DNA from: JAWPMV01 sp038527215
GTDB lineage: Bacteria > Bacteroidota > Bacteroidia > J057
Length of the DNA stretch: 23,884 nt
Reading direction: 5' to 3'
NCBI GenBank assembly: GCA_038527215.1
Contig: JBCBGC010000131.1
Location: forward strand, 1 to 23,884
Shown: piece by piece, positions 1 through 6,888 of the stretch
Layout of the letters: the number at the start of each line of letters is the position of its first letter
Position numbering within the stretch: position 1 is the first letter of the stretch
Program-made: the position numbers and the translations under genes
The notes under the pieces: generated by a model
What the model saw: only the letters and a program-made list of their open reading frames with translations
Database searches by the model: none
Told to the model about the DNA's origin: nothing

Positions 1-53
1 GTACATTCGAGCTTTTATACAAGCATTCATCAGTAACATCAATTCGCTTTATT

Positions 54-935
54 ATGAAATCCAACCATTTCGTAACCAGACTTTCTTTGCCCTATTTTTC
101 CCTTTTTCTAGCGGCCTGTATGTTCTTCTTCACTGCCTGTGAACCGCAAGAACAAATTGTAGAACTGGCCGAAGAGGAAGTGGAAATGGTCCTCCTCGAA
201 GCCGAAGTAGAGGAGAGTTTTGAGGATGTCAGCCAGATCGGTATCGAAGCCGTGGAAATGACTGATCGCTCCGCCAGTGCCCGCACCATGACCAGCAGCA
301 ACTCTTTTCTGACCCTCACCCAGAACAGTGGCTGTCCGACCATCACCCACGACTCCGTCAATAAAGTCATTACCGTAGACTTTGGCACCTCCTGTACCGG
401 CCCCAATGGCGTAGTCCGCTCCGGCAAGGTGATCGTAACCTACACCAAGAGACTGTACATTCCTGGTGCGGTCCTCAACATCAGCCTTGACAATTATACG
501 GTAAATGGCAAGCAGATCGAGGGCAGCAAAACCATCAAGAACATGATGAGCAGTTTCCAGGACAACATCAGCTTGAGAGTTACCCTGCAAGGTGGAAAAA
601 TTACCTGTCCTGACAGTACTTTCGCCACCCGCGACTTCACCCGTACCCGCACCTGGGTCAGAGGCGCCAATCCGCTACAGGATGAGTTCCACGTAGACGG
701 GGGCATCATGGGTCAGCGTTTCAACGGGAACCAGTATTCTTGCAACATCATTTCTACCCTGATCTACAAGCGGAAATGCCGCATCCAGGGCATCCATATC
801 CCTGTACAGGGTATCAAACTCATCAAGCGCACCGGAAAACCAAATGTATTGGTAGACTTCGGAGACGGACAGTGCGACAAGCTCGTAACGGTTACCGTCA
901 ACGGGTCCAGCCAGGTGATCACGATCGGGAACTAG
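54..935 (+). CDS. Cys-rich secreted lipoprotein, function unknown
   Basis: A 293-residue protein of no family I recognise. The N-terminus is a basic segment followed by a hydrophobic stretch with two possible lipobox cysteines, C22 (LAAC) and C29 (FTAC). C29 fits better because an acidic, Glu-rich linker (about residues 30-60) follows at once, as in lipoproteins displayed on the outer membrane. The remaining domain (about 90-293) is rich in Thr, Val and Asn, looks all-beta, and carries six cysteines, which would allow three disulfides in the periplasm or outside the cell. It is followed by a strong terminator, so it is probably the last or only gene of its transcript. The promoter is not clear because the window starts only 53 bases upstream. 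The lipoprotein call is supported by sequence; the function is unknown. Confidence 0.8.
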   Translation: MKSNHFVTRLSLPYFSLFLAACMFFFTACEPQEQIVELAEEEVEMVLLEAEVEESFEDVSQIGIEAVEMTDRSASARTMTSSNSFLTLTQNSGCPTITHDSVNKVITVDFGTSCTGPNGVVRSGKVIVTYTKRLYIPGAVLNISLDNYTVNGKQIEGSKTIKNMMSSFQDNISLRVTLQGGKITCPDSTFATRDFTRTRTWVRGANPLQDEFHVDGGIMGQRFNGNQYSCNIISTLIYKRKCRIQGIHIPVQGIKLIKRTGKPNVLVDFGDGQCDKLVTVTVNGSSQVITIGN

Positions 936-961
936 GCTTTCCGGATCATTGTGAAGTGGAG

Positions 962-991
962 AAAAACCGGCTCAATGAGCCGGTTTTTTTT
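962..991 (+). terminator. Rho-independent terminator after the lipoprotein gene
   Basis: A 12-bp perfect stem (AAAAACCGGCTC pairing with GAGCCGGTTTTT) with a three-base AAT loop runs into eight Ts. It starts 27 bases after the lipoprotein stop codon. The A-tract on the left arm means it could also stop transcription from the other direction. Confidence 0.9.
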
Positions 992-1096
992 ATTTCCCGA
1001 AGCCCTGATCTGCAAGCTGCGAACAGACCCGATTTTTTGCCCATTTTTACCTGCCACAAGCCCCCGCATACAGCCGTTTAGCTCGGGGATTTTGTT

Positions 1097-1104
1097 TACC
1101 TTTG
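1097..1104 (+). promoter_or_regulatory. Bacteroidota -7 box (TACCTTTG) of the TerB-repeat gene
   Basis: TACCTTTG matches the Bacteroidota sigma-ABfr -7 consensus TAnnTTTG exactly and lies about 25 bases before the ATG at 1129. No good TTG element sits 19-21 bases upstream, so only half of the promoter is convincing. The box overlaps an in-frame TTG at 1102, which argues against translation starting there. Confidence 0.4.
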
Positions 1105-1128
1105 CGCTTCATCCAATGCCCAGGACTC

Positions 1129-2229
1129 ATGTCTGAACACGAACAAAATCTCCGCAGTTTTCAAAATCTCTGTATCATGGCCCTTTCCGATGGGGTGCTG
1201 CATGAGGATGAGCGCACCTTACTAAAGGAAGTTGCTATCTCCATGGGGCTGGAAGAAGCGGAAGGGGAGGAAATTATGTCCAAAGCCGTACGGCTGGAGT
1301 TTTGGATTCCAGAGACCGAAGAGCAGCGGCAAATGGAACTGCGGATGGCAGTGCTGATGATGATTACCGATGGACAGATCGACGGACGAGAGTACAGCTT
1401 ATGTAAAAAAATGGCGGAAGCCATGGGCATAGAGGAAGAATATCTGGAGCAGATCACCCAACTGTACGTTGAGAAACAGCAGGAAAAAATCTACCACCTC
1501 AGCCTTTTCCAAAATCTCTACCTCATCGCCATTGCCGATGGGCAGATTACGGAGGAAGAAGAAGAACTCCTTATCGAAATCGCCTACAACCTGGGCCTGT
1601 CCCAGGAAGATATTGAATACATCGCCGGGCATACCGGGGAATTGGAACTGATCATCCCGGAGGAAGAGCAAGAACGTTTCTACTCTCTCAAAAACCTCAT
1701 CTATATGATGATCGTGGATGGGGAAATCGATCAGGAGGAATACGCGCTGTGTTTAGAATTTGCCGAAGCCAGCGGCATGGGAGAAGCGGAAATCAAGGTC
1801 ATCCTGCAGGAATACGAGGAGGATCAGCAGGAACAGCAAGCCCAGGGAGATACCGCCGAAAACATCGATATCTATCTGGACGTGTTTCAGGCTTTTAAAA
1901 AGATTCCCCTGACCGTCAAAGAACTGGCCGAAGAAATGGAGTACGCCTTCAACTTCCAGAATTTTGAAAAAGAAATCAGTGCCGACCAGGCCCACAATCG
2001 CGCTTTTTATGACTTGATGTGGCTTGCCATGGTTCGGGGGACCAAATTACTGCCCGATATGTGGGCCATGCTCCCCATTCATCTTGATCTGGTGCGTAAG
2101 CAACAAAACTTCAAGGTGCTATGGGACTACCTGATCCGCACGGAACAGGAATTAGGCAAAACCGCCATCGAACTACCGGAATTAAGTCTGCAGGAAATCA
2201 GAGCCGATCTTGGCCAGCTGTTTCACTAA
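1129..2229 (+). CDS. Four-repeat TerB-like protein
   Basis: A 366-residue, very acidic, all-helical cytoplasmic protein with no signal peptide or membrane segment. Four repeats of about 38 residues lie at roughly 11-48, 70-108, 127-165 and 184-222. Each has a hydrophobic helix, an acidic turn (SDGVLHEDE, TDGQIDGRE, ADGQITEEE, VDGEIDQEE) and a second helix ending in a Gly-containing cap. This is the pattern of TerB/TerB-like (tellurite-resistance fold) domains, in which the acidic turns may bind metal. Repeats 1-2 and 3-4 form two similar pairs joined by an IPE..EQ linker. The C-terminal 125 residues are a separate helical region I do not recognise. The ATG at 1129 is preferred over an in-frame TTG at 1102 because the latter falls in the -7 box. 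The gene converges on crtW with a 7-bp gap. The fold assignment is by pattern, and the role is unknown. Confidence 0.75.
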   Translation: MSEHEQNLRSFQNLCIMALSDGVLHEDERTLLKEVAISMGLEEAEGEEIMSKAVRLEFWIPETEEQRQMELRMAVLMMITDGQIDGREYSLCKKMAEAMGIEEEYLEQITQLYVEKQQEKIYHLSLFQNLYLIAIADGQITEEEEELLIEIAYNLGLSQEDIEYIAGHTGELELIIPEEEQERFYSLKNLIYMMIVDGEIDQEEYALCLEFAEASGMGEAEIKVILQEYEEDQQEQQAQGDTAENIDIYLDVFQAFKKIPLTVKELAEEMEYAFNFQNFEKEISADQAHNRAFYDLMWLAMVRGTKLLPDMWAMLPIHLDLVRKQQNFKVLWDYLIRTEQELGKTAIELPELSLQEIRADLGQLFH

Positions 2230-2236
2230 GCCTTTT

Positions 2237-2947
2237 TCAGCCTTCTTTGGTACGCCATAATTGCCACCACGGGGTAGAAGGGGAGTCGTGATGCTCGAAA
2301 TGATATCCAAAAAAATAGCAACTCAGGAAAGCCCAGAGATGATTCTTGCCCTGAGAACGGGCGTGATGCTGGTTCTCATGCTCTCCTTTGTGGGGAAGAT
2401 AGGTACCAAAATAAAACAGCTGCAGGGTGCTCAATAGAGAAGGAACCACCCAATAAAGGATGAGGTTGGGCTCTGGAATCCAAATGGCTACGATGTTGAA
2501 GGCCACCGCCGCCATCAGAATCTGAGGCCAGCGGATATATTCTTTGAGAAAGTCCAGGTACCAAAACCAAAAGGAAGGGTTTCCCCGATGAAAATCGGGA
2601 TCGTCAGCGGTTCCTACATGGCGATGGTGTTTATAATGGGCTGGCCGTAGCAGTTTATAGGAATTGAAGACGAAAAGAAAAGCCGCCAGGCGACCGATGC
2701 CATGGTTCCAGCCTGCTCGCTTTGGGGCTACACTCCCATGCATAGCATCATGGGCCGTGATAAACAAACCCGTAAAAAGATGGGTCTGAATCAGCACGAA
2801 CAGATAGGTGAGGGGATGGAGGAAATCCACTTCCCAGGTAAAATTGATCCCTAGCATCAGGCCCCATAAGGCAATCACCGTCATACCGATCCATATTCCC
2901 AAACGGGAAGGGCGAGCCGCTTTCATTTGGGAATCCCTTGCTTGCAT
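2237..2947 (-). CDS. crtW: Beta-carotene ketolase, CrtW type (membrane di-iron desaturase/hydroxylase fold)
   Basis: A 236-residue integral membrane oxygenase that should add 4-keto groups to beta-ionone rings (beta-carotene to echinenone/canthaxanthin), using di-iron and O2. All histidine clusters are present: H66-x3-H70 (HDAMH), H104-xx-HH (HYKHH, 104-108), a DPDFH element at 116-120, H186 in FGTYLPH, and H216-xx-HH (HFEHH, 216-220) followed by DSPSTPWW, a CrtW hallmark. Hydrophobic segments lie around 18-35, 45-63, 142-157 and 163-180. The start at 2947 is chosen because it is 5 bases after the ispH stop and gives normal family length; an in-frame extension to 3070 would overlap ispH. It is the last gene of the carotenoid operon. 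A different ring position or a plain fatty-acid desaturase is possible but less likely. Confidence 0.88.
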   Translation of the reverse strand: MQARDSQMKAARPSRLGIWIGMTVIALWGLMLGINFTWEVDFLHPLTYLFVLIQTHLFTGLFITAHDAMHGSVAPKRAGWNHGIGRLAAFLFVFNSYKLLRPAHYKHHRHVGTADDPDFHRGNPSFWFWYLDFLKEYIRWPQILMAAVAFNIVAIWIPEPNLILYWVVPSLLSTLQLFYFGTYLPHKGEHENQHHARSQGKNHLWAFLSCYFFGYHFEHHDSPSTPWWQLWRTKEG

Positions 2948-2952
2948 AATAC

Positions 2953-3798
2953 TTAGAATTGACGGAGGTACCCCTGAATATCCTCCATGAGCCACTGAGG
3001 GGTGCTGGTAGCGCCACAGATACCGACTCTCTCCTGGGGCCGAAACCAGCCGGCCTGCACTTCCTGGCAAGAGGACACAAAATGCGTTTGCTGATTGACA
3101 GCTTTACAGACTTCGTAAAGCATCTTGCCATTGGAAGACTTTTTGCCCGAAACAAAAATAATCCGATCATGCTGTCTGGCAAAATGCCGCAACTCCTCAT
3201 CCCGGTGAGATACTTGCCTACAGATGGTATCATGCGCCCGAACCTCAACCCCTTTTTCCCGAAGTTGACGAACCGCCTGGTAGAACGAGCCTTTACTTTT
3301 GGTGGTCTGGCTGTATAAACTCACCTGCTGGGGTATGCTGTTGAGGTCCAACTCTCCTACATCCTGAAAGACGGTAGCCTCTCCGTTGGTTTGCCCTTTT
3401 AGCCCGATGACTTCGGCATGGTCCTCCCTGCCGAAAATGAGGATTTTCTCATCTCGCTGGTGCGACTGGCGAATCCGGTTTTGCAACTTTAGGATCACCG
3501 GGCAGGAGGCGTCGATCAATTCCAATTCGTTTTCCAGCGCCAGGCGGTAGGTGGAAGGAGGCTCTCCATGGGCCCGAATCAAGACTTTTACCCGCCTCAG
3601 ATAGGGCAGGTCGGCATGCGTAATCATTTCCAGGCCTTTGGCCTGCAGGCGGGCGACTTCCTCGTCATTGTGGACGATATCCCCCAGGCAGTACAATTGA
3701 CCTTCTGCATCCAGAATTTCTTCAGCCATTTGCACTGCATAGATGACCCCGAAACAGAAGCCGGAGCCTGGATCTACCGTGACGGAAAGCTTATACAT
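2953..3798 (-). CDS. ispH: 4-hydroxy-3-methylbut-2-enyl diphosphate reductase
   Basis: IspH/LytB, the last enzyme of the MEP pathway, reduces HMBPP to IPP and DMAPP with a [4Fe-4S] cluster in the cytoplasm. It has 281 residues, slightly shorter than the E. coli enzyme. The three cluster cysteines are in place: C15 (GFCFGV), C99 (DASCP) and C193 (DTICR). The substrate-binding residues are also there: H43 (VHNDEEV), H77 (RAHGEPP), H127 and E129 (DHAE), the TT of SQTTKS (165-166), SSN at 221-223 and STP at 265-267. Its start overlaps the end of the lycopene cyclase gene by 8 bases, and crtW starts 5 bases after it, so it is an integral operon member. Its presence suggests precursor supply is tuned together with pigment synthesis. 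It may be the only ispH of the genome, which the window cannot show. Confidence 0.95.
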   Translation of the reverse strand: MYKLSVTVDPGSGFCFGVIYAVQMAEEILDAEGQLYCLGDIVHNDEEVARLQAKGLEMITHADLPYLRRVKVLIRAHGEPPSTYRLALENELELIDASCPVILKLQNRIRQSHQRDEKILIFGREDHAEVIGLKGQTNGEATVFQDVGELDLNSIPQQVSLYSQTTKSKGSFYQAVRQLREKGVEVRAHDTICRQVSHRDEELRHFARQHDRIIFVSGKKSSNGKMLYEVCKAVNQQTHFVSSCQEVQAGWFRPQERVGICGATSTPQWLMEDIQGYLRQF

Positions 3799-4495
3799 AA
3801 CTTTTAGATCTTTCAGTCCTTCTGGAGGTTTGTATCTCCTGAAAATATTGATAGAAATTGATCGTCATGAGCAAAAGGAGCAAAGCATACATGCTGTCCT
3901 CCACGGGAATGGTCCCCATGCGCATCGCTAGATTTTCCATGTCATTATACATCACTACAGGCAGGGCCGTTAAGACGCCATTGACCATGAAAAAAGGAAT
4001 CATCGAAACCAGATAGGCCACAAAAAATCTGCCCAGCCCTCTTTTCGGCCAGACAAACAGATTCAGCAAAAGCCAGATACCTGTGGCGAGGAAAGTAACG
4101 GTAGTATACCAGCGATCTAAAAATACCACGCCCAGTACCAGCAACATACCGGCGAGCGTCAGGCCAAGTGGTCGGGCAATTTTTTCCAGATAATCCTTCT
4201 TCACATAGGCCAGTAAACAATCATAAATGAACACGCAGGCGTAGGGCACGGTCAGGAAAAAAAGCCACTCCTCCAGCGGGAGCCCAAAGGCATATATTCC
4301 CGTGAGATAGTCGGGATTGAAAGACCAGATCCCCATGTCTGTAAACCAGATATCCCAAATGATAAAAATCCCTCCACTGATCAGGATAGAGGGAAACAAG
4401 GCTCGCCATCGCTTAAAGAAAGCTACCTTCCTGTCGAAAGAGAGCAGGAAGGGAAAAATAATGGTGCCAATGTTGATTAGGAGATAGGTATACAC
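3791..4495 (-). CDS. crtYcd: Lycopene cyclase, fused CrtYcd membrane type
   Basis: A 234-residue polytopic membrane protein of the lycopene cyclase domain family, in which two domains (CrtYc and CrtYd in actinobacteria) are fused into one chain. It would convert lycopene to gamma- and beta-carotene without the Rossmann fold of plant/CrtY enzymes. Both signature acidic motifs are seen: PLEEW at 73-77 in domain c and PVEDS at 197-201 in domain d, the latter preceded by the conserved block around MENLAMRMGTI. About seven hydrophobic segments are visible, consistent with the family. It lies 14 bases after the upstream 157-aa gene and overlaps ispH by 8 bases, implying translational coupling. Cyclase function is inferred from family and context; some homologues act on one end only or make other rings. 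Confidence 0.9.
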   Translation of the reverse strand: MYTYLLINIGTIIFPFLLSFDRKVAFFKRWRALFPSILISGGIFIIWDIWFTDMGIWSFNPDYLTGIYAFGLPLEEWLFFLTVPYACVFIYDCLLAYVKKDYLEKIARPLGLTLAGMLLVLGVVFLDRWYTTVTFLATGIWLLLNLFVWPKRGLGRFFVAYLVSMIPFFMVNGVLTALPVVMYNDMENLAMRMGTIPVEDSMYALLLLLMTINFYQYFQEIQTSRRTERSKSYV

Positions 4496-4509
4496 GGCCT
4501 GAAAGTAGA

Positions 4510-4983
4510 TTAAGAGGAGGCTAAGTCTTGTTCTAAGCGAGTTATTTCTTCGGTAGTAAACCGACCTGATTCTTTAAAAAAGCGCAAGAAAGCCTCCGCG
4601 TGCGTACGGCTTAGTTGGGCATGAGGGTAGTTGGGGAACTGAGTCATCATGACCGCTTTGTCTTCTTCAAGGTTTTCGCTTTCGTCAATAATGCTCGGAA
4701 GGTGGTGTTGAATCGCGAACCGTAGAAAACGCACTTCCAGGTGCTGAGGGTCAATCTGAATCGCCTCCCGAAATAATTTCATGGAAGCTTTTACGTGTGT
4801 GAGTTTGTCGAATGGATTCCAACCTACGCGTGCCATCAGGGCGCGGGCGGAAGCTTTGTATGCCAGGGTAACGGCATCCAGGCCTTGGTAGGCTGACATA
4901 TGATGCCAGAAGTCCGTCCCTTTTTCCTCCTCCTGTACGGCTGCCTCGTATTGGGCTCGCATGTCAGACAGTACCCACTTCAC
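4510..4983 (-). CDS. Unknown 157-aa protein inside the carotenoid operon
   Basis: A soluble, mostly helical protein of 157 residues with no signal peptide, no membrane segment and no catalytic motif I can name. Its most distinctive stretch, about residues 54-95, combines NPFDKL, a Lys/Met/Phe amphipathic helix, IQIDPQHLE and VRFLRFAIQ-HHLP. I recall similar short proteins in other Bacteroidota, but not a named family. The helices around 50-90 resemble a single TPR-like hairpin. It sits 13 bases after crtB and 14 bases before crtYcd, so it is co-transcribed with pigment genes. A role as an assembly or scaffold factor for the membrane-bound carotenoid enzymes is conceivable, but only context supports it. 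Confidence 0.8.
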   Translation of the reverse strand: MKWVLSDMRAQYEAAVQEEEKGTDFWHHMSAYQGLDAVTLAYKASARALMARVGWNPFDKLTHVKASMKLFREAIQIDPQHLEVRFLRFAIQHHLPSIIDESENLEEDKAVMMTQFPNYPHAQLSRTHAEAFLRFFKESGRFTTEEITRLEQDLASS

Positions 4984-4996
4984 CCTTTTTCCCGAC

Positions 4997-5830
4997 TTAA
5001 ATTACATTCAACCTATCTGCCAATAACGTCCGCATGAGAATGGCAATCTTTTGGGTATCTGGGACCCGAATTCTCTCTTGCAAGATGCGCGTAGGGGAGG
5101 CTCGGTTTATCTTTTTGAATAGACGTAAATAGTATTTGTAGGCCAGGAGAACGCCCGGACGGGCTCCCTCTGGTAACTGGATGATGCCGACATAGGCATC
5201 ATCGAAATCTGCCTGTATATCAGCTTCGATCAGCTGTTTCGCACGTTCATCAAAGCGATCAAAGTCTACGCCTGGAAAGTAAACCCTTCCTCTATCATAG
5301 AAATCGCTTTTCATATCCCGCAGGAAATTTACCTTCTGGAAGGCTTTCCCCAGACTTCGGGCAGAACTTTTGAGGTAGTCATATTTTTCCGAATCCCCTT
5401 CACAAAACACCCGCAAACACATGAGACCCACTACCTCCGCTGAACCGTAGATGTATTCCTCATATAAAGACTGGGAATAGTTGCTCTTGTCCAGGTCCAT
5501 GCGCATAGATGCCAGAAAGGCGTCTATCAGTTCGTGTTCAATCTTATATTCATTGACTACCGCCTGAAAAGAGTGTAGGACTGGGTTCAGGCTGATCTTC
5601 TGATCGATGGCCTGATAGGTATCCATCTCAAACTGATCCAACAAAGCGGCTTTGTCGAAATCATGGAAAGTGTCTACGATTTCGTCTGCATAGCGGACGA
5701 AACCATAGATCGCATATATTGGTAAATGAAATTTCTTGTGAAGCGTCTTGATCCCCAGCGTGAAAGAGGTGCTGTATTGCTGTGTAATCAGCTTACTACA
5801 AGCCAGACAGGTGGTTTGATAGAGTTCCAT
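4997..5830 (-). CDS. crtB: Phytoene synthase (squalene/phytoene synthase family)
   Basis: A 277-residue trans-isoprenyl diphosphate synthase fold enzyme. It should join two geranylgeranyl diphosphates head to head to give phytoene, the committed carotenoid step. The two Mg-binding aspartate motifs are present: D49-x3-D53 (DEIVD) and D172-x3-D176 (RDMKSDFYDRGR, which reads on into VYFP). The family signature YGSAEVVGLMC lies at 128-138. It is the first gene of a five-gene minus-strand operon; the next gene begins 13 bases after its stop. Squalene or diapophytoene synthase activity cannot be excluded from sequence, but CrtYcd and CrtW downstream make phytoene the sensible product. The desaturase CrtI, which usually accompanies CrtB, is not in the window. 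Confidence 0.93.
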   Translation of the reverse strand: MELYQTTCLACSKLITQQYSTSFTLGIKTLHKKFHLPIYAIYGFVRYADEIVDTFHDFDKAALLDQFEMDTYQAIDQKISLNPVLHSFQAVVNEYKIEHELIDAFLASMRMDLDKSNYSQSLYEEYIYGSAEVVGLMCLRVFCEGDSEKYDYLKSSARSLGKAFQKVNFLRDMKSDFYDRGRVYFPGVDFDRFDERAKQLIEADIQADFDDAYVGIIQLPEGARPGVLLAYKYYLRLFKKINRASPTRILQERIRVPDTQKIAILMRTLLADRLNVI

Positions 5831-5956
5831 GACGGTAGTAATGATGAAGCCATGTAGCTTTTGGGAAGCCAGAATGTGTGTCCTAAGAGTTCCGAGTTGC
5901 TAACCCAGGCGAATGTCCTTTTGTTTGCAAACCTCTACAAAATGCTCAATTTATCT

Positions 5957-5986
5957 CGAATATTTTCCCAATTCAGCAAATATTCG
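5957..5986. promoter_or_regulatory. 9-bp perfect dyad upstream of crtB, candidate operator
   Basis: The arms CGAATATTT (5957-5965) and AAATATTCG (5978-5986) are perfect inverted repeats with a 12-bp spacer, giving 21 bp between arm centres, about two helical turns. On the minus strand the upstream arm overlaps an imperfect -7 box, AATATTTG (5977-5984). The nearest TTG elements upstream of that box are at spacings of about 15 and 24, so the promoter is not canonical. The geometry suits a dimeric regulator binding one face of the DNA at the carotenoid promoter. The repeat is seen directly; its role is inference. Confidence 0.4.
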
Positions 5987-6025
5987 GGCAAAAACTAAAC
6001 AAAAGCAGCAAATTGTTCTAGTATC

Positions 6026-6535
6026 TTAACGCTTAGCGTATACTTTTAGTTTGGCCTTGAGTTCTTTGCGGGCGATATGAATACGGTTTTTTACCGTGCC
6101 GATCGGAATGTCAAGGATGTCAGCGATTTCAAAGTATTTATACCCGTTGAAATGCATCATGAAAGGCGTCTTATAGTCGTGGTTCAGGTTCTCGATCGCT
6201 TTTTCAATTTCATCCATGGCTAGCTTACCATTTCCTCGGTTTTCAATGGTATGGCTGGACGAATTGATAAAGTGAAGGTTATCGGTCGTATCGATAAACG
6301 TTTTACGCTTCACCAGTCTGTGGTAGTTGGTGATGAAGGTATTCTTCATAATCGTATACATCCACGCTTTCAGGTTGGTTCCCTCGGCAAACTTTTCCCG
6401 GTTGGAAATAGCTTTTACGAGAGTATCCTGAATCAAGTCATCAGCTTCCTCTGCATCACGTGTGAGTTTAAAAGCGATGGGCTTTAAAGAAGTGTGAATG
6501 TTCACTACGGCAGTTTGAAATTCGAAAGCAGTCAT
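6026..6535 (-). CDS. ECF-type RNA polymerase sigma factor
   Basis: A 169-residue sigma-70-family protein with only regions 2 and 4. Region 2 covers about 15-75: EEADDLIQDT contacts core polymerase, and the NLKAWMYTIMKN helix is typical of -10 recognition and melting. Region 4 covers about 107-160, with a helix-turn-helix in YFEIADILDIPIGTVKNRI. The start at 6535 (MTAFEFQ) is preferred over an in-frame extension to 6631 because it matches the usual N-terminus of this Bacteroidota group, and the extension would run over a promoter-like element. It lies 195 bases upstream of crtB on the same strand, so it could regulate the carotenoid operon, but the group is widespread in Bacteroidota without that link. 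No anti-sigma gene is adjacent. Confidence 0.9.
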   Translation of the reverse strand: MTAFEFQTAVVNIHTSLKPIAFKLTRDAEEADDLIQDTLVKAISNREKFAEGTNLKAWMYTIMKNTFITNYHRLVKRKTFIDTTDNLHFINSSSHTIENRGNGKLAMDEIEKAIENLNHDYKTPFMMHFNGYKYFEIADILDIPIGTVKNRIHIARKELKAKLKVYAKR

Positions 6536-6617
6536 AACTTTTAGAAGTTTCTGAAAGTACAGCATTAAATATATAACCTTTAACGCAACTCCCAATATTT
6601 TGTTTAACGTCCTTACA

Positions 6618-6648
6618 CAAATATTAAACAAAATTTTTCCAGATGCAA
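6618..6648 (-). promoter_or_regulatory. Possible promoter of the ECF sigma gene
   Basis: On the minus strand TTG (6646-6648), a 20-base spacer and AATATTTG (6618-6625) give the Bacteroidota promoter layout with one mismatch in the -7 box. It lies about 83 bases before the ATG at 6535. The surrounding sequence is AT-rich, which raises the chance of coincidence. Confidence 0.35.
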
Positions 6649-6850
6649 GCTTTTAACTCAAATTAATGTTGAGACATCATTGATTGAAGGCATTGATAAT
6701 CAATATTTTATATATTCCTTTTCTGATATAAAGATTTACAAATACCAAACTCATCTTGTTCATTTTTTTTGAAAATAGGATAAACAAAAGTTGGCAACCC
6801 GCTCATAATGAGAAGCTTATAAAATCACATGAAAAATGCCATATATCATA

Positions 6851-6858
6851 TATATTTG
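6851..6858 (+). promoter_or_regulatory. -7 box (TATATTTG) of the DUF4905-like gene
   Basis: TATATTTG fits TAnnTTTG exactly and lies 30 bases before the ATG at 6889, a normal leader length. No clear TTG lies 19-21 bases upstream, and the sequence around it is a TA-rich run, so this is only moderately supported. Confidence 0.35.
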
Positions 6859-6888
6859 CCTTGTTCAACCCGTCATTTTGGATGACCT

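Larger units (their letters stand above)
6536..6888. other. AT-rich divergent intergenic region
   Basis: A 353-base non-coding stretch between the divergent sigma and DUF4905-like genes. It is far richer in A and T than its neighbours, with runs such as CATTTTTTTTGAAAA near 6760. It contains the promoter-like elements annotated at 6618-6648 (minus) and 6851-6858 (plus). I see no RNA gene, no convincing hairpin and no credible small ORF in it. Confidence 0.6.

Noticed and set aside
2948..3070. In-frame N-terminal extension of crtW
   Set aside because: It would overlap ispH by over 100 bases and adds residues that do not look like a CrtW N-terminus.
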